Assembly: GCA_026193355.1 (NCBI GenBank)
Contig: JAPHTL010000174.1
Coordinates: 1-8,932 of the forward strand
Reading direction: 5' to 3'
Length of the DNA stretch: 8,932 nt
DNA from: Rhodospirillales bacterium
GTDB taxonomy: Bacteria; Pseudomonadota; Alphaproteobacteria; Rhodospirillales; JAPHTL01
Shown here: in pieces, positions 1 through 4,811 of the stretch
Position numbering within the stretch: the first letter of the stretch is position 1
Layout of the letters: each line of letters opens with the position of its first letter
Position numbers and translations under genes: made by a program
Notes under the pieces: model-generated
The model's database searches: none
What the model was told of the DNA's origin: nothing
What the model saw: only the letters and a program-made list of their open reading frames with translations

Positions 1-10
1 AGCCGAGTAA
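1..10 (+). CDS. Possible 3' end of upstream ribosomal protein gene (rplO expected)
   Basis: Only the last codons could be present: read from base 2 the sequence is Ala-Glu-stop (TAA at 8-10), followed by 44 bases before secY. In spc-type operons the gene directly before secY is almost always rplO (ribosomal protein L15), and an Ala/Glu-ending tail fits. The identity is inferred from gene order alone, because two residues cannot identify a protein. Another stop (TAG, 12-14) exists in a different frame, so even the frame is uncertain. Confidence 0.3.
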
Positions 11-54
11 GTAGCCCTCAGGGACCTTTAATCCAAGTATCCGGAGCGATCCGC

Positions 55-1398
55 ATGGCGTCTGCCGCCGAACAAATGGCCTCAAACTTCAATTTCGGGG
101 CTTTTTCAAAAGCCACCGAATTGAAGAAGCGCATCTGGTTCACACTGGGTGCGCTTATCGTCTATCGGTTGGGCGCCTATATTCCGATCCCCGGCATCGA
201 CACGGTCGTTCTGAAGGATGTGTTCAGCCAGCAGGCTGGCGGTATCCTTGGTATGTTCGACATGTTCGCCGGTGGCGCGTTGTCGCGCATGACGATTTTC
301 GCCCTGAACATCATGCCGTACATTTCGGCCTCCATCATCATGCAGCTCATGACGGCCGTTTCGCCGCGGATGGAAGCGCTGAAAAAGGAAGGGGAGGCTG
401 GTCGAAAGGTTATCAACCAGTACACCCGCTACGGCACGGTCTTTATTGCGGCGTTGCAGGCGTACGGCATCGCGGTCGGCCTTGAAGGCATGTCGTCTAG
501 CGGCGGTTCCGCAGTGATCGACGGCGGGTGGTTCTTCCGCTTCACGACCGTTGTGACGCTGGTTGGCGGCACCATGTTCCTGATGTGGCTGGGTGAACAG
601 ATTACGGCGCGCGGCGTCGGCAACGGCATTTCCCTGATCATTTTCGCCGGCATCGTGGCGGCGCTTCCGAGCGCCCTGGCCGGGACCATGGAACTGGGCC
701 GCACGGGCGCCCTGTCCACCCTGTTCATCATCTTCCTTCTGGTGATGTCGGTCGCCGTGATCGCCTTCATCGTTTTCATGGAGCGCGCACAGCGTCGCAT
801 CATCGTTCAATATCCGAAGCAGCAGCGGGGTAACCGCGTGTTCGGAGGCGAGAGCTCGCACCTGCCGCTGAAGATCAATACGTCGGGTGTTATCCCGCCG
901 ATTTTCGCCAGCTCCATCCTGCTGATGCCGGTGACCATCATCGGGTTCTCGGCCGGGCAGGGCCCGGAATGGCTTGGCACCGTCGCGACCCTGCTTGGTC
1001 ATGGGCAGCCGCTCTATCTGGCGATTTACATGTCGCTGATCGTCTTCTTCGCCTTCTTCTATACGGCGATCGTGTTCAATCCTGCGGACACGGCCGACAA
1101 CCTGAAGAAGTACGGCGGGTTCGTTCCGGGGATTCGCCCCGGCAAGACCACGGCGGATTACCTTGATCACGTCCTGACGCGTTTGACGGTTATCGGCGCC
1201 GCCTATCTCTCTATTGTTTGTTTGCTTCCGGAGCTTCTGATCGCGAAGTTCGCCGTGCCGTTCTATTTCGGCGGCACCAGCTTGTTGATCGTTGTCTCCG
1301 TGACAATGGATACTGTAGCCCAGGTGCAGTCGCATCTGCTGGCGCATCAGTATGAAGGCCTCATCAAAAAAGCAAAACTCAGGGGCCGGAAAGGCTAA
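55..1398 (+). CDS. secY: Preprotein translocase subunit SecY
   Basis: SecY forms the protein-conducting channel of the inner-membrane SecYEG translocon, through which unfolded preproteins are exported (with SecA) and membrane proteins are inserted (with ribosome/SRP). The 447-residue product has the family length and about ten hydrophobic segments, roughly at residues 26-46, 78-100, 126-146, 163-180, 188-210, 218-242, 278-300, 318-342, 376-398 and 400-422. The SecY signature region lies at 176-197 (LGEQITARGVGNGIS). The basic cytoplasmic loop after the sixth segment (ERAQRRIIVQYPK, 243-255) is where SecA and ribosomes contact the family. The C-terminus is lysine/arginine rich. The ATG start has a GGAG motif 8 bases upstream (43-46), and the N-terminus (MASAAEQ...) matches alphaproteobacterial SecY proteins. 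Another ATG at 76 is possible but has no better ribosome site. It is followed 15 bases later by adk, so the two are probably cotranscribed. Confidence 0.98.
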   Translation: MASAAEQMASNFNFGAFSKATELKKRIWFTLGALIVYRLGAYIPIPGIDTVVLKDVFSQQAGGILGMFDMFAGGALSRMTIFALNIMPYISASIIMQLMTAVSPRMEALKKEGEAGRKVINQYTRYGTVFIAALQAYGIAVGLEGMSSSGGSAVIDGGWFFRFTTVVTLVGGTMFLMWLGEQITARGVGNGISLIIFAGIVAALPSALAGTMELGRTGALSTLFIIFLLVMSVAVIAFIVFMERAQRRIIVQYPKQQRGNRVFGGESSHLPLKINTSGVIPPIFASSILLMPVTIIGFSAGQGPEWLGTVATLLGHGQPLYLAIYMSLIVFFAFFYTAIVFNPADTADNLKKYGGFVPGIRPGKTTADYLDHVLTRLTVIGAAYLSIVCLLPELLIAKFAVPFYFGGTSLLIVVSVTMDTVAQVQSHLLAHQYEGLIKKAKLRGRKG

Positions 1399-1413
1399 CT
1401 CTAGGGGACGACA

Positions 1414-2058
1414 ATGAATCTTATCTTGCTTGGCCCTCCCGGGGCCGGAAAGGGAACCCAGGCGAAACGCCTGGAAGACCGCTATCAGATCGTTCAGCTT
1501 TCGACGGGCGACATGCTGCGCGCCGAGGTTAAATCCGGCAGCGAGCTGGGCCAGCAGGCGAAGGCGATCATGGAATCCGGTGGTCTGGTTTCCGATGAAC
1601 TGATCATCAACATGATCTCCGCCCGTATCGACCAGCCGGATTGCCAGAAGGGTTTTATCCTTGATGGCTTCCCCCGCACGGTCAAGCAGGCGGAGGCGCT
1701 GGACGCAATGCTTCAGGACAAGGGCATGGAAATGAACCATGTCATTGAATTGAAGGTTGACGATGAGGCGCTTGTCGGACGCGTCACCGGTCGTTATACA
1801 TGCGCGAAATGTGGCTCCGGCTATCATGACGAGTTCCAGAAGCCGGCGAAGGAAGGTGTGTGTGACAAGTGCGAAGGCACCGAGTTCACGCGCCGCGCCG
1901 ACGACAACGAGGAAACGGTCCGCTCCCGTCTTGGCGCGTATCATGAATCAACGGCCCCGATCCTTCCGTACTATGGAAGCAAGGGCGTTTTGAAGAGTGT
2001 CGACGGGATGGCCCCGATCGACGAGGTAACACAGCAGCTTTACTCTATCCTGGGGTGA
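1414..2058 (+). CDS. adk: Adenylate kinase (long form, four-Cys lid)
   Basis: Adenylate kinase interconverts ATP + AMP and 2 ADP in the cytoplasm and balances adenine nucleotides. The 214-residue product is full length for the long bacterial type. It shows the P-loop GPPGAGKGT (residues 7-15), the AMP-binding region with STGDMLR (30-36), the FILDGFPRT motif (about 81-89) and the lid domain (about 122-160). The lid carries two Cys pairs, C130-x2-C133 and C150-x2-C153, the arrangement that binds a structural zinc in many Gram-positive and some alphaproteobacterial enzymes. E. coli uses non-cysteine residues there. After the lid come the conserved arginines in RRADDNEETVRSRL. The start ATG follows AGGGG (1403-1407) at a 6-base spacing. 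Its place between secY and rpsM is the usual one outside the gammaproteobacteria. It has no terminator after it; a promoter for the next genes lies immediately downstream. Confidence 0.97.
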   Translation: MNLILLGPPGAGKGTQAKRLEDRYQIVQLSTGDMLRAEVKSGSELGQQAKAIMESGGLVSDELIINMISARIDQPDCQKGFILDGFPRTVKQAEALDAMLQDKGMEMNHVIELKVDDEALVGRVTGRYTCAKCGSGYHDEFQKPAKEGVCDKCEGTEFTRRADDNEETVRSRLGAYHESTAPILPYYGSKGVLKSVDGMAPIDEVTQQLYSILG

Positions 2059-2067
2059 CTCAACGAG

Positions 2068-2095
2068 TTGACAGGGACGCAGATAAACATATAAT
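2068..2095 (+). promoter_or_regulatory. Consensus sigma70-type promoter upstream of rpsM
   Basis: TTGACA (2068-2073) and TATAAT (2090-2095) both match the housekeeping sigma consensus exactly and are separated by 16 bp, within the functional 16-18 range. Transcription would start near 2102, giving a leader of about 55 bases before the rpsM start. The motif begins 10 bases after the adk stop codon and lies fully in the intergenic gap, so coding constraint does not explain it. It would supply rpsM-rpsK-rpoA-rplQ in addition to readthrough from upstream genes. Activity is inferred from sequence only. Confidence 0.8.
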
Positions 2096-2115
2096 CGCGC
2101 GTCCTAATCCCCCCT

Positions 2116-2133
2116 GCGGAATAGATGTTCTGC
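2116..2133 (+). promoter_or_regulatory. Possible stem-loop in the rpsM mRNA leader
   Basis: GCGGAA (2116-2121) can pair with TTCTGC (2128-2133) through five Watson-Crick pairs and one G-U, closing a six-base loop. It lies between the predicted transcription start and the rpsM ribosome-binding site. Ribosomal protein operons are often autoregulated through leader structures, but this hairpin is short and could be chance. I do not see the E. coli alpha-operon pseudoknot. Confidence 0.25.
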
Positions 2134-2144
2134 TGCGAAACGCT

Positions 2145-2160
2145 AAGGAGAACCAGCTTG
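2145..2160 (+). promoter_or_regulatory. Shine-Dalgarno and TTG start of rpsM
   Basis: AAGGAG (2145-2150) is a near-perfect Shine-Dalgarno sequence and stands 7 bases before TTG (2158-2160). This decides the start: the ATG at 2125 in the same frame would add 11 residues (MFCCETLRRTS) that S13 proteins do not have, and it lacks a convincing ribosome site. Confidence 0.88.
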
Positions 2161-2529
2161 GCGCGTATTGCTGGCGTTAATATCCCGACCCAGAAACGGG
2201 TCGTCGTCGCGCTCACCTATATTCACGGCATTGGTGAAACCAAGGCCCGTGAGATTTGTGGGAAGGTCGGCCTCACCAGCGAACGTCGTGTCGCTGATCT
2301 GACCGACGATGAGGTTTCGCGTATTCGCGAGCTCATCGACACCGATTACAAGGTCGAGGGTGATCTCCGTCGCGAGGTCGCCATGAACATCAAGCGATTG
2401 ATGGACCTTGGTTGCTACCGTGGGCTTCGGCATCGCCGCGGCCTGCCCGTGCGTGGGCAACGGACGAAGACCAATGCGCGTTCCCGCAAGGGCAAGGCGA
2501 AGCCGATCGCCGGCAAGAAAAAAGCGTAA
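2158..2529 (+). CDS. rpsM: 30S ribosomal protein S13
   Basis: S13 sits in the head of the small subunit, binds 16S rRNA and contacts the 50S subunit and P-site tRNA through its basic C-terminal tail. The 123-residue product starts MARIAGVNIP, the canonical bacterial S13 N-terminus, followed by the helix-hinge region with YIHGIGETKA (about residues 20-29). The conserved CYRGLRHRRGLPVRGQRTKTNARSRKG stretch and a lysine-rich tail close the protein. Translation begins at a TTG codon, uncommon for so highly expressed a gene. The strong AAGGAG at 2145-2150 may compensate. An ATG-biased caller would start at 2125 and append 11 spurious residues. The gene is the first downstream of the consensus promoter at 2068-2095 and is followed 33 bases later by rpsK. 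Confidence 0.97.
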   Translation: MARIAGVNIPTQKRVVVALTYIHGIGETKAREICGKVGLTSERRVADLTDDEVSRIRELIDTDYKVEGDLRREVAMNIKRLMDLGCYRGLRHRRGLPVRGQRTKTNARSRKGKAKPIAGKKKA

Positions 2530-2562
2530 CAGCGCGAACGGATATAAGGACTAGGTACTGCT

Positions 2563-2955
2563 ATGGCGAAAGCGACTGTGCAACGTGTACGCCGCCGTGA
2601 GCGCAAGAACATTGCGTCCGGCATCGCGCACGTTAATTCGACATTCAACAACACGATCATCACGATCTCTGACGCGCAGGGCAATGCCATTGCATGGTCG
2701 TCGGCTGGTGGTCAGGGTTTCAAAGGGTCGCGCAAGTCGACCCCGTATGCGGCGCAGGTTGCCGCCGAGGATGCCGGCCGGAAGGCCCAGGATCACGGGA
2801 TGAAAACCCTTGAGGTTCTCGTCAAGGGGCCGGGGTCGGGACGTGAGTCGGCTCTGCGTGCGTTGCAGGCGGTCGGGTTCACCATCACAAGCATCCGTGA
2901 TGTGACGCCGATTCCGCACAACGGCTGTCGTCCGCGCAAGCGTCGTCGGGTCTGA
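2563..2955 (+). CDS. rpsK: 30S ribosomal protein S11
   Basis: S11 binds 16S rRNA on the platform of the small subunit, near the E site and the Shine-Dalgarno helix. The product has 130 residues, the normal bacterial length (E. coli 129). Recognisable blocks are the basic N-terminus (VQRVRRRERKN), the HVNSTFNNTIIT core (23-34), AGGQGFKGSRKSTPYAAQ (48-65) and the universally conserved C-terminus ending PHNGCRPRKRRRV. N120 in the HNG motif aligns with the asparagine that is converted to isoaspartate in E. coli S11. Ribosome-site candidates upstream of the ATG are AAGGA (2546-2550, spacing 12) and AGG (2553-2555, spacing 7). The end of the coding region, including the stop codon, lies inside a perfect hairpin (2940-2961). 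Confidence 0.98.
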   Translation: MAKATVQRVRRRERKNIASGIAHVNSTFNNTIITISDAQGNAIAWSSAGGQGFKGSRKSTPYAAQVAAEDAGRKAQDHGMKTLEVLVKGPGSGRESALRALQAVGFTITSIRDVTPIPHNGCRPRKRRRV

Positions 2956-2961
2956 CGACGC
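2940..2961 (+). other. Hairpin spanning the rpsK stop codon
   Basis: Bases 2940-2947 (GCGTCGTC) and 2954-2961 (GACGACGC) are perfect inverted repeats of 8 bp with a six-base loop. The TGA stop (2953-2955) lies at the loop/stem boundary. Its left arm is coding (the arginine-rich S11 tail) but its right arm is non-coding, so codon constraint does not explain the match. It could stabilise the rpsK 3' end or mark an mRNA processing point. There is no T-tract directly after it. Confidence 0.5.
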
Positions 2962-2981
2962 CTCGCGGCGCAATTTAGGGT

Positions 2982-3026
2982 AAACCTGGCTCCGGCCCGT
3001 GGATACGGGCCGTTGCGGGGTTTTTT
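2982..3026 (+). terminator. Terminator/attenuator-like hairpin between rpsK and rpoA
   Basis: CGGCCCGT (2993-3000) and ACGGGCCG (3005-3012) form a perfect 8-bp stem with a GGAT tetraloop. Lower pairing extends it: GC 2989-2990 with GC 3015-3016, and AAACC 2982-2986 with GGTTT 3019-3023, leaving small internal mismatches. The structure runs into T6 (3021-3026). This has the form of a Rho-independent terminator, although the perfect upper stem is 8 bases away from the T-run, so strength depends on the lower stem forming. Because rpoA and rplQ follow without an obvious new promoter, partial termination (attenuation) or RNA processing is more plausible than a full stop. Confidence 0.5.
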
Positions 3027-3027
3027 G

Positions 3028-3045
3028 GCGTAGCGCAAGCGACGC
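3028..3045 (+). other. Second hairpin with GNRA loop upstream of rpoA
   Basis: GCGT (3028-3031) pairs with ACGC (3042-3045) and GC (3033-3034) with GC (3039-3040), with one A-G mismatch between, closing a GCAA tetraloop of the stable GNRA type. A pyrimidine-rich TTCTTT follows (3046-3051). It stands immediately after the T-run of the preceding hairpin and 22 bases before the rpoA ribosome site. It may be a second weak terminator, or may structure the rpoA leader. Confidence 0.35.
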
Positions 3046-3078
3046 TTCTTTGCAATTTTCGGGCGTGAGGTCACACTC

Positions 3079-4095
3079 GTGATTCAGAAAAACTGGCAAG
3101 AGCTGATTAAACCGACCAAACTTGAAATCAAGTCTGGGAGCGATTCAGGACGTACGGCGACCATCGTTGCCGAACCCCTCGAACGCGGTTTCGGTCTCAC
3201 CCTCGGCAACGCGCTCCGGCGTGTTCTGCTGTCCTCGCTTCAGGGGGCTGCGGTTACATCCATCCAGGTTGATGGTGTGTTGCACGAGTTTTCTTCCATT
3301 CCGGGTGTGCGTGAGGACGTTACAGATATCGTCCTCAACATCAAAACCCTTGGGCTGCGCATGGACGGCGAGGGCGTGAAGCGCATGCGCCTTGAGGCTT
3401 CCGGTCCAGGCGAAGTGACGGCTGCGGCCATCCAGACGGGACATGGCATTGAGATCATGAACCCCGATCTGGTGATCTGCACCCTTGACAAGGGCGCGAA
3501 GCTGAACATGGAGCTTACCGTCAACACCGGTAAGGGATATGTCGCAGCGACAATGAACCGCCCGGATGATTCGCCGATCGGCCTTATTCCGGTCGACGCC
3601 ATCTTCTCGCCGGTCCGCAAGGTCTCCTACAAGGTGGAGAACACCCGCGTCGGTCAGGCGACCGATTACGACAAGCTGTCCCTTCTGGTGCAGACCGACG
3701 GTTCGGTGACGCCCGAGGATGCGGTCGCCCTGGCGGCGCGAATCCTTCAGGACCAGCTTCAGCAGTTCATCAACTTTGACGAGCCTTCGGGCGCGGTTGA
3801 TGAGAAGAAGGAGGAGGAACTCCCCTTCAACAAGAACCTGCTGCGCAAGGTCGACGAGCTGGAGCTGTCCGTTCGTTCGGCGAATTGCCTGAAGAACGAC
3901 AACATCATCTATATCGGCGATCTGGTTCAGAAGACCGAGGCGGAGATGCTTCGCACCCCGAACTTCGGCCGCAAGTCGTTGAACGAAATCAAGGAGGTTC
4001 TCTCTCAGATGGGGCTTCACCTCGGGATGGAAATTCCCGATTGGCCGCCTGAGAACATTGAGGATCTGGCCAAGAAACTCGAGGAACCCTACTAA
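3079..4095 (+). CDS. rpoA: DNA-directed RNA polymerase subunit alpha
   Basis: The alpha subunit dimerises to nucleate assembly of RNA polymerase (alpha2-beta-beta'-omega), and its C-terminal domain contacts UP elements and activators. The product has 338 residues against 329 in E. coli. The N-terminal assembly domain (about 1-235) contains the conserved LGNALRR (42-48) and LLSSLQG. An acidic linker (about 236-252, VDEKKEEEL) leads to the C-terminal domain (about 255-325) with VRSANCLK, where R266 aligns with the DNA-contacting R265 of E. coli, and the TPNFGRKSLNEIKE helix-hairpin-helix. The start is GTG, supported by GAGGT (3067-3071) 7 bases upstream and by the canonical N-terminal sequence (MIQKNWQELI). 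The gene lies in the usual position between rpsK and rplQ, but its 123-base upstream spacer is long and rich in hairpins, so its expression may be set separately from rpsM-rpsK. Confidence 0.98.
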   Translation: MIQKNWQELIKPTKLEIKSGSDSGRTATIVAEPLERGFGLTLGNALRRVLLSSLQGAAVTSIQVDGVLHEFSSIPGVREDVTDIVLNIKTLGLRMDGEGVKRMRLEASGPGEVTAAAIQTGHGIEIMNPDLVICTLDKGAKLNMELTVNTGKGYVAATMNRPDDSPIGLIPVDAIFSPVRKVSYKVENTRVGQATDYDKLSLLVQTDGSVTPEDAVALAARILQDQLQQFINFDEPSGAVDEKKEEELPFNKNLLRKVDELELSVRSANCLKNDNIIYIGDLVQKTEAEMLRTPNFGRKSLNEIKEVLSQMGLHLGMEIPDWPPENIEDLAKKLEEPY

Positions 4096-4111
4096 GGGGA
4101 TCCGAACAGAA

Positions 4112-4128
4112 CGGACCATGAGGGTCCG
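4112..4128 (+). other. Stem-loop in the rpoA-rplQ spacer (1)
   Basis: CGGACC (4112-4117) and GGTCCG (4123-4128) form a perfect 6-bp stem with a five-base loop, 16 bases after the rpoA stop codon. There is no T-tract, so it is not an intrinsic terminator. A role in mRNA stability or in binding a regulatory protein is possible but unproven. Confidence 0.35.
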
Positions 4129-4149
4129 CTCCCGGCGTACACGACGCAC

Positions 4150-4174
4150 CCTTGCCGGTTAAAACCGGGAAAGG
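4150..4174 (+). other. Stem-loop in the rpoA-rplQ spacer (2)
   Basis: CCGGT (4155-4159) pairs with ACCGG (4164-4168) around a TAAA loop. CCTT (4150-4153) pairs with AAGG (4171-4174) below a small asymmetric internal loop, giving nine pairs in all. No T-run follows. It lies about 70 bases before the rplQ start. The bulged shape is of the kind ribosomal proteins recognise, but nothing here identifies a ligand. Confidence 0.35.
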
Positions 4175-4225
4175 CGCTCACGCGGCGGCGGGATGTGCAA
4201 TCGGCTTCGTACGCGATGCCCGGAC

Positions 4226-4239
4226 AAGGAAGGAAAGGT
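4226..4239 (+). promoter_or_regulatory. Purine-rich ribosome-binding site of rplQ
   Basis: Overlapping AAGGA/AAAGG repeats at 4226-4239 precede the ATG at 4244 (AAGGA at 4230-4234 is 9 bases away). This favours the ATG at 4244 over the in-frame ATG at 4193, which would add 17 residues not found in L17 proteins and lacks a comparable site. Confidence 0.8.
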
Positions 4240-4243
4240 CGCC

Positions 4244-4672
4244 ATGCGGCATAGAATGAGCGGACGTAAACTGAACAGGACGAAAAGCCATCGGCGCGCC
4301 CTGTTCGCCAATATGGCGGTGGCGTTGATCACCCATGAACAGATCAAGACCACCCTTCCGAAGGCGAAGGAGCTCCGCAAAGTGGCCGATCGCATGATTA
4401 CCCTGGGCAAGCGCGGAAACCTGCATGCGCGGCGTCAGGCCATGTCGTTCATGCGTGACGAGTCCGCCGTGCGCAAGCTTTTCGATGCCCTTGCCGATCG
4501 TTACAAGGATCGCGCCGGTGGTTATACCCGTGTCATGAAGGCCGGCTTCCGTTATGGCGACGCGGCCCCGATGGCCGTGATCGAACTGGTCGATCGTGAT
4601 ACGGAGGCCAAGGGCGCCGACGACAAGGCGCGCGTGGCCGCCGAGCGGGAAGCGATGGAGTCCGCCGAGTAA
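4244..4672 (+). CDS. rplQ: 50S ribosomal protein L17
   Basis: L17 binds 23S rRNA on the solvent side of the large subunit near the tunnel exit. The product begins MRHRMSGRKLNRTKSHRRAL, a typical bacterial L17 N-terminus, followed by ALITHEQIKTTLPKAKELR (about 27-45) and the conserved GGYTRVMKAGFRYGDAAPMAVIELVDR region. At 142 residues it is longer than E. coli L17 (127) because of a charged Ala/Glu/Lys-rich C-terminal tail (about 120-142), a form common in alphaproteobacteria. The start at 4244 is set by homology and by the purine-rich site just upstream; an in-frame ATG at 4193 would give an unsupported 17-residue extension. It is the last gene of the ribosomal operon: a strong intrinsic terminator begins 30 bases after its stop. 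Confidence 0.97.
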   Translation: MRHRMSGRKLNRTKSHRRALFANMAVALITHEQIKTTLPKAKELRKVADRMITLGKRGNLHARRQAMSFMRDESAVRKLFDALADRYKDRAGGYTRVMKAGFRYGDAAPMAVIELVDRDTEAKGADDKARVAAEREAMESAE

Positions 4673-4701
4673 GCGGTCTGCCAGTTGATCGAACGAGATT
4701 C

Positions 4702-4733
4702 GGGGCGGTCCATCGGGCCGCCCCTTGTCTTTT
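4702..4733 (+). terminator. Rho-independent terminator of the ribosomal/rpoA operon
   Basis: GGGGCGG (4702-4708) and CCGCCCC (4718-4724) form a perfect GC stem. Pairing continues inward (TCC 4709-4711 with GGG 4715-4717, one T-G wobble) to a 10-bp stem with a three-base loop. TTGTCTTTT (4725-4733) follows at once. Stem strength, spacing and position after rplQ all fit a genuine intrinsic terminator. It separates the ribosomal operon from the protease-rarA-crcB-rluC group. Confidence 0.9.
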
Positions 4734-4811
4734 CGGGTATACGACCTTACGGGATATATGATTGTCTGCGCCGGGTCGGTGTGGCAGGAAGATTGAAAAG
4801 GGAAAGGTTCT

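Noticed and set aside
106..1944. A 612-codon open frame on the minus strand, antisense to secY and adk
   Set aside because: It lies exactly opposite two certain genes, its product is dominated by Arg, His, Gln, Asp and Gly with no recognisable domain, and long antisense frames are common in GC-biased genes. It spans the secY-adk junction, which a real gene would not be expected to mirror.
2102..2157. E. coli-type alpha-operon S4-binding pseudoknot in the rpsM leader
   Set aside because: The leader is short, shows only one weak stem-loop, and rpsD (S4) is not in this operon.
3145..4149. A 334-codon minus-strand frame opposite rpoA
   Set aside because: It shadows the rpoA codon pattern, has no recognisable domain and no ribosome site that I can support.
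4732..4762. TATGAT (4757-4762) as a -10 box for the protease gene
   Set aside because: The -10 resembles the consensus but no acceptable -35 lies 16-18 bp upstream, so I could not support a promoter although one is expected here.
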